Counted from the stretch's first letter, positions 20,851 to 33,187 are shown. The stretch: 64,000 nt of DNA from Malaya genurostris (GCF_030247185.1 NC_080572.1:212255435-212319434); one strand, 5' to 3'. The notes: generated by a model from the letters alone, not told the origin. Made by a program: numbers and translations.

Positions 20851-21470
20851 TGCCGTCGATGCATGAAATAGAGTCAATTGCAATATTTTCTGTGATGAAA
20901 GAGAGGTTTATCTAAATACTATTTCAATACTGTTCGATAATGGAGAATGAGTATCGTTAGTAATTACTTCAGTCATCCAAAGCACGTATTGTAACGAATA
21001 GTTCTCTGTCACAATTACAGTGATCTCCGACAGATTACCTAGCCTTTGACGAATTTGATATGGGATGTTTTTGAAGCGGAAAAAAAATTTACAATTCTAA
21101 TATTTCAACGTCGTATTAAGTAAAGACTGTATTAACAAGGTTCATCTCCGTCATTCCAGGGACTTGAACGGCCCTTGTTCCTCCTGCTTCATTCCCTGTT
21201 CGGACAGGATAATTTGAAAGTTTTTTAAATCATGCCGCAGTTACACGACAGTTTTACCCATCTACTTAAAAGTCCGAAACTGAAGTGTGTTGCTTGAAAT
21301 AATCAGATCAAGATTTTTAATTCGTGGTCCAAAGCAGGTATTGCTAAATGATGAAATTCATGCACATTGTTTCGCGCTACTTAATCTGGTTGCCTTCTGA
21401 ATCGTGTTCTCACTTGTACCAGAGTAGCTTAGTCAGTCCACGGTAAGGAGAAGATTGCTTGTTCTTGGCG
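20851..21470. other. Spacer, nothing recognised
   Basis: AT-rich sequence with no motif or shared repeat identified. Confidence 0.4.
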
Positions 21471-21476
21471 CTACTT

Positions 21477-22361
21477 CTAGTGATTTTTTGTCGCAAATTT
21501 TCGTTTCTCCTGCAATTTATTTACGCAATCATTCCAGCGCTGCTGAAACATTTCAATGCCACTTTTGAATAACGGTTTATCTTCTGCCTCAAAATAGGTC
21601 CCAGTTTCAGCGATAACCTCTTCATTCGTGCGAAATTTCTTGCCGAAGAGCATTTTTTTCAAGTCTGCGAACAACCAGTAGTCGCAGGGAGCCAAAAAAC
21701 GGCGAATACGGTGGATGTGGGAGCAATTCTAAGTTCAATTGATGTAGTTTTGTCATTGTTTTGATTGACTTGATCTTGATGAAACAAATTTTGTTTTTCT
21801 TTGCCCTATGCGGTCGTTTCTTTGCAATTTCAGCCTTCAAATATTCACTGTTTCCATGTTTCATCCATTGTTACATATTGACGCAAAACTTCCAATTTGT
21901 TACGTTCAAACATGGCCAAACACCGCTCAGAATCATCAACACATTCTCGTTTTTGGTCAACAGTGAGCAAACGCAGCACCCACTTTGAACAGAGATTTCT
22001 CATAGTCAGTCAAATGCTCATGCAATATAAAGCCAACACGTTCTTTTGCTATCTTTACTATGTAACTCACGCAACTTCACTTTTCTATCATTCAAAACGA
22101 TTTGGTGGATTTTTTTATGTTTTCTGGCGTTACTGACTCATTTTGACGTCCACTGCGTTCTGCATCATCGGTGTCTTTTCGACCAGGTTTGAAGTCAGCA
22201 AACCAACGTTTTATTATTGTTTCTGATGGAGTGGAGCCTCCATAACACTTTTCAAGCCTTGAACGGTATTTTCTCATTAAAAAACAGTGTAATATTATAA
22301 CACGAAATTGTGTTTGATTTATTATTCTGAAAATAAAAAAAAGTAACGTCATTCTTAGCAC
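21477..22361 (-). pseudogene. Mariner transposase relic
   Basis: N-terminal part (22092-22361): KCYGGSTPSETIIKRWFADF and DAERSGRQNESVTPENIKK. C-terminal part (21477-21864): ELLPHPPYSP, APCDYWLFADLKKMLFGKKF and a tail. The region around 21864-22092 retains fragments such as QWMKHGN, but the segment holding the first catalytic motif is deleted and the HQDNAPCH motif is degraded. Several frameshifts. The family normally encodes about 345 aa with DD34D. Confidence 0.8.
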
Positions 22362-22427
22362 AATAACTCACAAACTAATGAGTAGAATGTCATGAAATTT
22401 CAACAGCTGTCTTTCAATGGTTAGTAT

Positions 22428-24290
22428 TTACTGAAAAACGTGCTTAATCCACCTAGCAGTGAGATGGTACCTTTTTTTATCAATCCGCATGTGTTTTTTG
22501 CATGAATATTCTTCGGTGTTTCAGTTTTCATAACATTATTTTAATGACCGTCGTTTTAAGCTGCAATTTGACATTTTAATCGCTCATTACTCTATCTAAA
22601 AGTGGGACAATCGATTAAACATTCCATCATATGTCGAAGTAAGTTCCACTTTAGAGTTTACGGTAATTTGAAGTACTTCCAGAGCTGGTATTCAGGAACC
22701 AGCATAACCCAAACCGATTCGTATGGCCATATGACGAATAAATTGCAATAGTTTTGAGTCCAACTTTCAAGCTTTTCGGGATTATCATTTTCTATATCGG
22801 TTTGAATTTTAAAAATTCATCCTCCTGTAATACCACACGGAACGACCGAAATTAGCTCTGCGCCTAATTCGTATTACTGTTTTTGAATTAGTTGATTTTA
22901 ACAACAAAATTTTAAAAATAACTATGAAATTAGTTAAAATTGAGAGTTTACTTTGCCGAAAAAATGTCTTATTTTTAGATAATGTGTTTAGTTGGCGAAT
23001 ATTCTGGACACAAACCAGCAATATTTCAATCCAACACGAAATTCTCATTGACAACTAATTTCGTTATTAAAATCAGAAAATTTGTTTCTATTTATCTATC
23101 ACCGTCATTACTGAAGAACAGCACAAAGGAAACAAAAATGAAATTTGTTTTATTAACAAGTTTATTAGCCAAAAACTCATGAGAAGTGTCAAAGCAAAAC
23201 AATCCATTAAAAAGCTAAAAGGGACAGTCTTGTTGAAACTGCTTGCAAATTGTTTTGATGTTTTTCGCATGTGTTACGAGATATAAATTTCTAAACCGAT
23301 GTTTGTTGTTTTTACGCGGAACAGTGAAGTGAGTTTCGAATGTTGCACTCTAATTGTATATGTCAAATAAAGTATTTTGTATCTTTTAATCTTCCGACTA
23401 TGCCGTCCGGTGTTTTACTTATATTCGGTTTTTGTTTTCCGAGTGCTCAAAGTTTTCAGTGAGTGAGTCGATTTCGCGAAGTCGAATGAAGAAAACAGTG
23501 ATTTAGAAGTAAAATTTTCAAAAAGAATGCCTATGGGTGTTATGTTCTTCCAGCATTTATTGCTGTAAGCAGTTTAAATCCATATAATTATGAAAATGTT
23601 CTGAATTCGGAAGTACTGCCATCTTTTCAATATGTCATATTCGAACGATTATGTTGCCAAAAACGAACCGTGCTAAAATCGGCCCGAGGCGAAATGTCAT
23701 GAAAAAGGATGCTGTAGACAGTCTTTTTGGTACTTAGAAACAATTGTATGTAACAGTATTAAAAATCGTGTTTTACGTTGCTCCCAAGCCTTTCTTTGCC
23801 ATACAGCGCTCAGAACTTCTACTGCTGGAATATGGGGAACAAGTCGCTTACACAAAAATTTTGATATCTCCATTGAAAATGGACGGATTTTAACAATCTA
23901 TGACTTGTTGGATAGGTATTACCGTGCGGAATCTAAGTCTGAAAACATATTCTGTTTTCAAGGGCAATTGTGACAGATACTGTCTAAGAACTGAAAATTT
24001 TTACATATAACTTCGTATAACTCCAAAAGCAAACATCCGATCTCAAAACCATTCAATAGCGTTCAGGGTGACGGGGAGACCGCGACTGGTTTGATCAAAA
24101 TCGGTCCAGCCATCTCTGAAATCTCGACCTCTTAGTTGACAACACACATACACACACACGGACATTTGCTCAATTCGTCGAACTGAATCGATTGTTATAT
24201 GACATTCGGCCCTCCGGGCCTCGGAAATTTTTTCGAAAGTTTGAGCGAATTCTATACTTATTTTTTATATATATATATAAAAAAGGTAAA
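22428..24290 (-). repeat. Dispersed repeat E, copy 1
   Basis: 22428-22675 and 23550-24290 match, in inverse orientation, 51835-52105 and 50475-51360. The middle (22680-23550) differs between copies. One edge reads CCTTTTTTTATCAATCCG, the other GGCCCTCCGGGCCTCGG followed by an AT-rich end. It contains a short CACACATACACACACAC run where the other copy has (TG)n. No coding region recognised. Confidence 0.8.
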
Positions 24291-24660
24291 AACGGTTACT
24301 GTAATAAAACTAGCGCCACCTATGTGTTAGACCCGGGACTTTTCAGCCCATGTGTTATTCATAAAAATATGTAGAAATTTGTGAATTAAAAAAAAAAGCT
24401 GTGCAAAAATATTTGTGGATTTACAGAAAAATCTGTGAATATGGTAACTCTGCTTGAAAGTCCGCGGGGCGCAACCGAGCAAATTTCTAAGCAGTTCTAA
24501 TATATTGAGTAGCATCTACGCAGCGAGAAAATTCACGGGGAACTTGTTCTGTACTTTATAGCTGTCAAAACCTCCACGTTTATTTTTAAATAACAAGAAT
24601 GCGCGATTTAAAAATTGCATGGTTATAAATCAACAAAATAAAGTACAAAAACAATATATT
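24291..24660. other. Spacer, nothing recognised
   Basis: AT-rich DNA without motif; a (TA)n run at 24264-24282 lies at its left edge. Confidence 0.35.
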
Positions 24661-24663
24661 GCT

Positions 24664-24735
24664 AACGACTGGGTTTTGAACCGCGAATCTTTAGATCACA
24701 AAGAGTGTATCGATTGAGCCACAAAAGCACAAATG
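24664..24735 (-). repeat. tRNA-like sequence
   Basis: On the minus strand an A-box-like TGGCTCAATCGATA and a B-box-like GGTTCAAAACCC flank a 5-bp anticodon-type stem with a 7-base loop (central GAT). The T and acceptor stems do not pair well. Likely a SINE fragment or decayed tRNA. Confidence 0.3.
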
Positions 24736-25062
24736 AAAGGGGTCTTGCAAATCAAATGAAAGGAGTAAGTGAAAATTACGTAGTAAACTTGTAAATCTTA
24801 ATAATTTATGACGGAAAATTCAATTGATAGACCCGTAGTATCTATTTTAAAGTTTACGCTGGATATAAAATTGATCAGAAACAAATTTAATATTAATATG
24901 TGAATAAATTTTAGGAAATTTATGTTACACTCAGCGGCAAATTATGTTTAATACAGAAATTCCGTCTTAACTATTTAGTTCAGTATCGAAATTACGTTCC
25001 ATTGAATTTTAAGTTATTTTTACTGTGTAGGAATTATAGAATCTCGATTTTTCAGAGATGAC

Positions 25063-25880
25063 TTAACACAATGCAAATGAAAGGCCATAAGCACATTCTA
25101 AATACGACTTTCGGTTCCAGTATTTATCAATAGGACGGAACTGGGGGCAGTTGGGTGGGTTAAGGTTTTTCGGAACAAACTGGACCCCTTTCTCTACATA
25201 CCATTCTTGAACGACTTTGCTGTAATGACAGCTTGCCAAATCTAGCCAAAACATTACGGGATGGTCGTGGGATCGAATGAACGGCAAAATTCGTTTTTGG
25301 AGACACTCTTTATGGTATAGTTCCGAAGTCATTGTCTTATTTGTAACGCAAACTTTCGTTTTTTCGCCACAGCTGCCCTGCCAAATCATAAATTTTCTTG
25401 CAAATTTGTCGGCAAAAACAAATTTAAATTTGGCTGGAACATCCCCCCGAGCCGTTGCCAAGTAAAATTTTGACCTGGAATTTGCCCGAAGTCCGCCTTG
25501 ACATCGTCCATAAGAAGACACCCGTCGAACTTTTTCAGCACCGGGTCATATAGTTTCCGAGCACGAATTTTGACCACACTATTCTGTTTTATGATCCGAT
25601 TTGGCTGTTTGCTAGCTCTATGCGACTTGATTCCTTCCCGGAGTTGAGTTCTCCTCACGGTACTATGGGAAGCACCGAATTTTCTGGCCAAATCACGGTC
25701 CGACAGATTGATAACGTTTGATAACGCGCCATACGGTATTTCTGGACCACAATGGATTTTCCAAATAACTGTGCATAATTTTTTCCCTTCTTTCGGCTTT
25801 CGTGTTGATTGTTTACAAAGTACAGTCGATATGCGGAATGTCAAAAATCATACGTGAAGCTGACAAAATCCCCGACACGT
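25063..25880 (-). pseudogene. DD37E transposase relic, second lineage
   Basis: The N-terminal part (25386-25844) has SDRDLARKFGASHSTVRRT and LLMDD. After a frameshift near 25480 the C-terminal part reads VPAKFKFVFADKFARKFMIW, FWLDLASCHYSKVVQEWY and NPPNCPQFRPIDKYW. The final catalytic residue is Asp where relatives have Glu, at the same 37-residue spacing. The 3' end is lost past 25063. Clearly a different subfamily from the 19.3 and 54.5 kb copies. Confidence 0.82.
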
Positions 25881-25899
25881 GGGTGCCAAAAACTTCCAA

Positions 25900-27609
25900 A
25901 TCCGTCCACCAGGACCGCCACAATATGAGCAAAAGTGTGTTCCATTTCTAAATGAAGCAAGCTTTAGATTCAAGCCGTTAGAACTGACTTCGGATATATT
26001 GGTCCTTGGGTTTCGGTTTCTAAAGTACCAGTAATAATGGTCTTATGCTCCAAAAGGGGATTTATTCATTTTTCTCAAAGATGGCTCTACCAATTCTCAA
26101 AAAACGGCCATTTTTACAATTTCCAAATGAACGGTGCCATTAAAATCAGTTGAAATTTATCCAGATCCGACTGCAATAAATGTATTTTTTTAAATTTCGG
26201 ATCAAAATTTTGGCCCGGGCGCAACGTTTTTAGGGGGGCGGCAAACCGATCGTTGGGACCTTTTTCAGCACCGCACGCCATTGATCTGAGATTCGGGCAG
26301 CTCCGAAACTGACTTTTAAATCGAGATGCTTATACCAAAAGGTGCTTGAGTACGTTGAAATTGTTTTTCTCTGTTTATTGGTCATTCGATCTTCAGGCAG
26401 CTTTTTGGTTGTTTATAAGGAAAAAATAGAAAAAAAAGTTCACACTTCTTTGACCGTTTTCGTATGGTGTCGAATGCAGACTAGTCGTGTTTCTTGAAAC
26501 AATTCAGCGAACTGATTCGGCCGGTAGGTAGGATTTTAACGCCCGTGCTTACTCAAATTTTCTTGACACAACCGGGGAAAGGATGGCATCCAACCAACGC
26601 CAACCATCAAACCATACGTGCATGATTAAACTTCGTACTTAATATATCACATTGAATTTGATAGTCAAATATTGACTCTGCTATATCTAAGCTAGTCAAT
26701 AGCAAATATTCTATATCTTTTGAGATTAACTTATCCTCATCAATGGTAGCATCTTTATTTAACCCATTCTTTGAAAATCGGAAAACGCCGTTCAAAGAAC
26801 CGACTCGGGCCATATAGTGGAACACAAGACTTCTACATATTCCGCCCAAATCTTGATTGAAGCTGAAATTCACCTATTAACAAAAGGGCACGTTTCAGTT
26901 TCAAAAGGAATGATTTTTTGGCTATACTTCTATAGTTTCAAGCATGAACAGAGAGTCCAGCAACCCGATCGAACAGCAGACTGCTTGCTTCTAACGAAGG
27001 CGAATAAAAAACAAGGCGAAAAACTTTTCCACGTCCTCTATAAACGACTGTACATCTCATCATTTCTTTTTATTTGATTGTATTGCTCCGAATAGAACTG
27101 AGCCCGGCAATCAAACATTAAAAGTATAATCTCATCATTTTTTTAACTTGCAAACTAGATCCTTATAAATTTCCACCTTACACATATAGTAAATGGATCA
27201 GCATAACTTACTCTCACACATGCAGGAAATTATAACGTTACTACCCACGGTTATATTTCATCTATGATATGCCCATCGTCACCGGTTCTGCTGCATACGA
27301 TATAGCAATTTGCTAAATGCTCATAACTCCCACTACACGCCAAGTAAACAACTGATGGCTACGAGTCCTGGAAGGACCGAGCACCACCTGGCAGCTGGCA
27401 GCAGACTGAAGTGCACTGCACCAGAAAGGTTTAATTAATGTAATTTTAGCATTATAACTACTGCGTTTTAGGTGGTGTTATGAAACCAGAGCTGCCATAC
27501 AATCATATTGCAGTCCTTGACGAGTGTACTCAAATGTGAAGATATGCTTATAAGCACCGTTTGCAGCGATTACACACAGAGAAATAAAACACTCGCTGTG
27601 AGCTTGCAT
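25900..27609. other. Region without recognised genes
   Basis: An 88-codon minus-strand frame (26607-26873) has ordinary protein-like composition, including DIEYLLLTSLDIAESIFDYQ, but no motif I recognise. A copy of the GATGGCT...ACCAATTCT module is near 26085. Nothing else found. Confidence 0.4.
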
Positions 27610-27639
27610 TGTTTACCAGCAATTTAATAGATGATTTTT

Positions 27640-28560
27640 TGCCTTTCTCATAATGACAGGATATGCAATCACTGTGAGAATCGAAATTGCAAAACGGGTG
27701 AAAGTGCACCACACCAGTGTCAAAAATATTATCGAGAAGTTCGGTAAGACCCTTTCCATGAAGGATTTGCCCCGATCCGGTAGAAAAACGGGTCCCAGCC
27801 AGCCCGGCCGGGACTTAAAAGTGGTTGAGTACATCAGGAAAAACCCATCGGCGTCGATGCGGGATTTGGCCAAGCTGTTCAACACCAACATCGGGATGAT
27901 TCAACAGATCAAAGTTCGGAACTCCCTGAAAACGTACAAAGAAACAGAAGGTGCCGAAAAAGTCCCTGGTACAGCAAGTTGAGGCCAAAACAAGAGCGCG
28001 AAAACTGTATAACCGGATTCTACAGAATAAAGACGGATGCATCCTGATCGACGACGAAACCTACGCCAAGAAAGACTCTCGAGCGCTGCCCGGACCGCAA
28101 TATAATACGAAATCGGTGTACCAGGACCTGGACGACGCTGACACCACGGTGGCGATGGAAAAGTTTGGGCAGAAGGTGTTGGTCTGGCAAGCAATTTGTA
28201 TCTGTGGTTTGCGGTCGTCGATTTTCTTCACGAAGGGCACAATTAACGCCAAGGTGTACGAGGAAGTATCTTTGAAGAAGAGAATGCTGCCACTGTACAG
28301 AAAGCATAAGGCTCCTCCACTCTTCTGGCCGGATTTGGCTTCAGGCAATGTACAATTCGTGGAAAAGGACATCAACCCACCGAACTGCCGGATCTTCGGC
28401 CAATTGAAAGGTATTAGGCAATTGTCAAGCGGTACTTCCGGAAGAAAGGTACGGTGTCCCAAAACATGCAGGAGTTAAAAAAACTAGACAGCTGCCACCA
28501 GGAAAGTCACAAAAGTAACTGTGCAGAATTTAATAAAGAATGTCAAGTTCAAAGTGCGAG
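27640..28560 (+). pseudogene. DD37E transposase relic, third lineage
   Basis: The first frame (27653-27982) encodes RVKVHHTSVKNIIEKFGK and MRDLAKLFNTNIGMIQQIK. A second frame (27951-28478) encodes ILIDDETYAKKD, KFGQKVLVWQAIC, FWPDLASG and NVQFVEKDINPPNC. A deletion removes about ten residues after LAS, and the reading frame is lost before the RPIE motif. A third frame then gives a YFRKKGT-like tail to about 28550. Dead, but less decayed than the 8.1-kb copy. Confidence 0.82.
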
Positions 28561-28747
28561 CGTTTCACAGAAACTAGGATTTTCTTCAATATAATCAGTG
28601 AAATGCATAAAAATGTAATTTTTCTACAATATATCGAAAACTGATGTCAAAATATTTTTTTTTTCGCTTTTTTTATTCAATAACCGATGTTGCTAACTAC
28701 TTTTCGATACAATCCTTACCACAAAAAAAATCAGAAAAAACTTTTGT

Positions 28748-28935
28748 GTTGATTTTCACGCAATTAAAATTTATTTTGAATGCAGCAAAAAGTACAAGCG
28801 TCTGTTTGCTTCGGTATTCGGCACAAAAAGAACGTGGTGCTATTGCACACACACATGACATTTGTCGGAATGACGTATGTGCCTTCTGTCAAAAGCTACG
28901 GTGTGGTGCCGGCAACCGAACATCATGCATGTATG
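28748..28935 (+). repeat. Repeat F, uninterrupted copy
   Basis: Matches the fragments at 11302-11355, 11573-11620 and 15910-15960 in order, without the SINE or the R1 element. It carries a short CACACACACA run at 28846-28856 exactly where the other locus has the long AC tract and insertion. It therefore serves as an internal picture of the empty site. Confidence 0.8.
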
Positions 28936-29109
28936 TGCGTATGTATGTGCATCTTAAAAAGATATTTTTAACGCTCAATTTTAACGAATATAACTAAATC
29001 GATCTCAACAAGATTAGGCTCGTTTGAAAGGTCCTATTGAGTGATTGATCAAGTTCGAAAATCAAATGGCTTTCACTTACGGCTCCAGAGATATAATGAT
29101 ATAAATGAC

Positions 29110-29290
29110 AGGGGCTGGAGTTCACTAGGAGATTGGTAGTATCGATTATCTTTCTCCGAACAGTACCAACCTAGATACCGTGTGGAATCCGGCGGAAAAA
29201 AAACTTCACCGAGAATAGATCCACTGCGGTCCTGCTCCCATGTCGTAAAAGGCGACGATTGCAGGAGTTTCTTTTTTCTTTCAGTCATCA
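29110..29290. repeat. Possible LINE 3' region fragment
   Basis: CCATGTCGTAAAAGGCGACG (29238-29257) is a motif I associate with 3' regions of R1/LOA-type LINEs. No adjoining coding sequence. Weak call. Confidence 0.25.
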
Positions 29291-29711
29291 GATTTTTTTA
29301 ACGTTTCAAATCTGATTACTCTATTTTTCTAAATTATCTTTTCATTCAACTTATCAATTTCGGAATAGCTTCGGAGAAAAGTTTTATTTGGTATTTTTTC
29401 TTCTTCCATGTTATTGTTTGTCTTCCAAGATTATAAATTGAATGATAATATTCAATTATTGCGCAATCCGTTAAAATTACAATGTTAATAACAGAGATAA
29501 CATATATCGGTATATTGAATAAACAGTAGGAAACTTATTTACTTGATAAATTAAAAATTTTTCTCAACAGCCGGCTGCCCAGATCAACCAATATAACCAC
29601 TAATCATTTAAATAAATAATTAAAATAATGAAGTAGAAATAATAAACGATGAAGACGCGCGTGAAATCTGTAAACCTTTGTTGAATAACTTATATGATGA
29701 TTTGATATTAT

Positions 29712-30096
29712 GATGGTTGTAACGACTGGAAGATGAGTTTATATAAGTATTGACGGCTTTCTCAGTCCCAAATCAGCAGGCAAACGATTTAATTTTTAAA
29801 TTGCCCGACGTTTCGGCCGTTTTTGATGGCCTTTGTCACTGACCGTTGTGAAGCAAGTGTACACCCAGAGAGTCTGTGACTGTTATCGACTACCAAATGC
29901 AAATATCTGCGAAGCAATTAAAGCCGTTTAAAATTGTTGAACTTCTTACCGTTGGCAATCAACGTACTCGACAAAAACGAATTGACTAAATTTCCCTTGA
30001 AAAAGGCCATTAAAAACGGCCGAAACGTCGGGCAATTTAAGAATTAAATCGTTTGCCTAGTGATTTGGGACTGAGAAAGCCGTCAATACTTATATA
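29712..30096. mobile_element. Inverted-repeat element with 13-bp target duplication, Penelope-like
   Basis: Two inverted arms of about 100 bp (29739-29840 and 29998-30096) share AAACGGCCGAAACGTCGGGC, GATTTGGGACTGAGAAAGCC and GTCAATACTTATATA. Exact copies of GATTTGATATTAT flank it (29699-29711 and 30097-30109). GGCC..GGCCGAAACGTC recalls the hammerhead-ribozyme-bearing terminal repeats of Penelope-like retroelements, but the catalytic CUGANGA core is degenerate in both arms. No coding sequence. Confidence 0.6.
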
Positions 30097-30109
30097 GATT
30101 TGATATTAT

Positions 30110-30769
30110 ATTGATAACTTATAGCATATGCCACAACAATGAATCAACTATTTTGTCTGAATCCTATTCACTCGTTTATTTGTATTTAAAGTTTTCCTAC
30201 AGTTTCAACGAATAAGAACTGTGAATCAATACTTTCCGGGACATCAGTATCTAATATTGTTCAAACGTTTACTCGAGAAATCTGTAAGTTTTGTGGTGCA
30301 TCCGAGCATCTTGGAACCGGAACATACCGAGTCGCGCGCGAATACTATCATTTTTACAAACAAATATCCATTGCCCATGACACTTGTGGAGTGCGCAGTA
30401 GTATATACGGCATCCAGTAACAACAAGTGTTGAACTAACATCTCTTCCTAGTCCTTAGTCGATCTTCGTTCGCTCCTGGCCGGTGCCGGTTCTGATCAAA
30501 GAACTCTGGGATTACCAGAAAATGTACATTGAAGGATGATTTACCAGTCCCAGGTCTGGTTATCTAGGAATTCTCTGTACAATTTCACCTAATCCCGATC
30601 AGTAATGGAGTAGAAACCAGGGGTGGTCGTTTAAGCTCAAGATATATAATGATAGAAACGACCTAGCCGACAGAACCCTTTTTTCCTTAAACTCAATTTT
30701 TCTGATGATAGCTAAACCGAATTCAACAAACTGTGATTCGTTTTAAAGCTAGTTCAAGTCCGGATTGGC
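30110..30769. other. Spacer, no gene recognised
   Basis: A 70-codon frame at 30221-30433 has no recognisable motif. No shared repeats noted. Confidence 0.35.
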
Positions 30770-30960
30770 GGTTAAATTTATAGGGTACTGGTCTTGAAAG
30801 CCACTTGTCGTATGTTATATCCCCGACCTGGAAGGATTCTTAGTGTCAGTAGGATCGTAGCTCCAGTAATGCAATGATTTTGTACGCTAAGAATCGGTTG
30901 CGAGGTCTGTTGAAATAGAAGGAGAAATTCCACAAAATAAAAATGTAATACCAAGACTTT
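30770..30960 (+). repeat. tRNA-derived SINE, copy 2
   Basis: Diverged copy of 11370-11572: GGATTGGCGGTTAAATTTAT, CCCCGACCTGGAAGGATTCT and TTAGTGTCAGTAGGATC are shared. The B box has mutated (GTTATATCCCC), so internal promoter function is probably lost. Confidence 0.8.
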
Positions 30961-31420
30961 TTAGGGCCATCGATAAAGTTCGAATATCAAATGACTGTCA
31001 CATCTGGTTACAGTATGAGTGACATAACCAACAGAATGCACTTTTTTTCGCTCCGCTCGAAAAATGTTCCAATGAGACTGTATCAATGATAAGAGAAAAG
31101 CATTATCATACCACTAGATGGATTCAAAATAAGGTTTTTACCGCTCAATTTCCTCAAAGATGGTTGAACCGATTTCAACAAAATTAGTATCGTTTAAAAA
31201 CTAATTCTGAGCCTTTGAATAAGTTTAAAGAGCAACTGGCTGTGATTTCTGGTTTTGGAGTTATAATGGTATAATTGACGTAACCGACGAGACGAATTGT
31301 CTTTTCACGGCTCAATTTTGACGTAGGACTACGTTGTTCTCTACTATGCTCTCCTGGGTGCACTTTCAAAATTTCACGACATTACTCCAGATTTAATTTC
31401 TGAATAACTGTTTCCCTGAT
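30961..31420. repeat. Tandem-like 150-bp modules (repeat G)
   Basis: Two modules share a GATGGTTGAACCGATTTCAA core, then GTTCGAATATCAAATGACTG or a variant, and a closing ATAATGGTATAATTGACGTA-type segment. The same module recurs at 29000-29110 and 42470-42960, and in looser form near 46650-47340 and 51420-51680. No coding content. Confidence 0.6.
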
Positions 31421-31579
31421 TGAGTATTTTCTCTAGTTCTTTCACCAAGCAAATGGAAAAAGATGTAAGATTGTAGATAATACCACGTTCATTACGAAAA
31501 CATTGTTTAAATCATTAAACACGAAAACATCAAAATCAACCGAATCTATAAAAAGACCCTGTTGCTTCAGTCTATGACA

Positions 31580-32420
31580 TTCCATGAACGAAGACGTGTG
31601 CGCAGAGCGCCATCTATGTCAAGGTTATGGCACTACACCCAGCATTATTCAACTGGTTCTTCAATCAATGACGAATATGAGGTTCCGTTCCTCAAGCCTA
31701 AACGCAGAAAAAATAACAACTAGTTCATCTGTGAGCATATCTGCTGTTGGCCATTCGCAGTGTGAACTTCGCTTGAAAAAAAAAGTGATTGCATCATTTT
31801 GCTGATAGTCGTTTGCATTGGAGAAAAAGAAAACGAAAAGTGGACAACAGTTGAGAAAATTATACAAAATCAGCCGTTTTGATGGCTCTAAATGTTATCT
31901 AAAAAGCTATTAAGATTGCTTCTTAGCAAATCGCAGGTAACAATCATCAGTTAAGTGCAAATCTTGAATAATTTGATTAGCTTTTTGCACTTTTCTATCA
32001 GCTTTCATTTTGCCGCATCGCGTTCGAGAAAAATGTTCCGAAAAGTGTTTAATATCGTTGCGAATTCCACAGTTTGGTTCTTCTGAATGCCAGAAATGAA
32101 ACCCGGCAGCATTTTAATAGTTTCTTTCACTGAAATATGCAAACGCGAAACGTTATAATCAACATAAAAATTCTATTTGTTGCTATTTTTGCGACCGTTG
32201 GGACAGCCCCTTTGTGAAAAAGCAACAAACGAAATCCACTGTCCTAAACTGCCACCCTATTTCCTAGAATACGAACGCAATCTTTTGAAACCGAATGGCC
32301 TTTTCAATACAATAAATCTTAAACGGTCAAACGGTATCAAATCGATTGCTATCTATACAAATCTCGAATGCAATCCTACGTCAACCTCGCGGTTGTGTCT
32401 CTGGTATAACCTATTCCGAA
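31580..32420 (+). repeat. Repeat B/D, copy 1
   Basis: 31580-31960 matches 41930-42310 and 56430-56760 (B part: GGTTCCGTTCCTCAAG, TCGTTTGCATTGGAGAAAAA). 32265-32415 matches 57810-57950 (D part: CGCAATCTTTTGAAACCGAA). B and D occur in the same order at both complete sites, so they form one element. The B part encodes a short conserved HYSTG..DEYEVPFLK-like peptide, but no full protein. Confidence 0.75.
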
Positions 32421-32771
32421 TTTTTTCAGAGATGTTATGGTATAAGTAACATAAACGAAAAAAACGCTTTTTTGCATCCTTTTTGTCGTGAATACGACTT
32501 ACTTTACTATGGGGTGCCTTTTTAAAATTAGCCATATGGAAGAATGAGCAAAACTTAATCGTGAATATCTCGACTTGTATTAATGGTAGCAACATAATTC
32601 TTTCACCATTTCATCAAAAATATGATCAGGGATTTAGGATAATATGTTGAACAGTATGAAATAACCACAAACAACTCAAAAATTTTCTCAAACTTTGACA
32701 ACAACGCAGAAAACTCTTTACTTTCGCTTGGGTTTTTTTGCGCAAGGACGACGATTTTGAGGTAGTCAGAC
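32421..32771. other. Spacer before the provirus
   Basis: No motif recognised. It ends at the ACAT target duplication of the errantivirus (32772-32775). Confidence 0.4.
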
Positions 32772-32775
32772 ACAT

Positions 32776-33187
32776 ACTTAAGTTCTTTATTTCATCAATA
32801 TGTTTTTAAAAAATATTACACATTGATTCACCTGTCAGTCTTAGGACCGAACTGTTTCACTTCTTAAATCGAACTAACTATCTTGTCCTGCCTGAATGTT
32901 CGTTAGACCTGACTACATAGCCCTAAACTATTGATTCAGCGGTTATCCTGTCCGAACATGTCGAATCGTCGATGCGGCGTGGTGGTTTCGGCTGATGCAA
33001 TTACTAATGGTTCCTGGCTGATGCAACCACGGTGGCCGGATGTCTGCTGCGATGTCAGCGGTTCAATAATTGGTAACAGGGTGGTTGACATCTCTACGCG
33101 TTGGATACACTGGCGTCTTACTGCTGGCGCGTACTTTGCTGAGGTCTGTGCGTACGGGCCATATGCTATTCGGGTTCGTCCATAACT
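32776..33187 (-). repeat. 3' LTR of the errantivirus
   Basis: 412 bp, starting AGTTATGGACG and ending GAACTTAAGT in element orientation. Relative to the other LTR it differs near 32906, 32908, 32922 and 33032. Those are the only mismatches I counted. Confidence 0.95.

Noticed and set aside
26607..26873. Host gene exon
   Set aside because: 88 codons with ordinary composition but no motif, splice context or conserved neighbour that I can identify.
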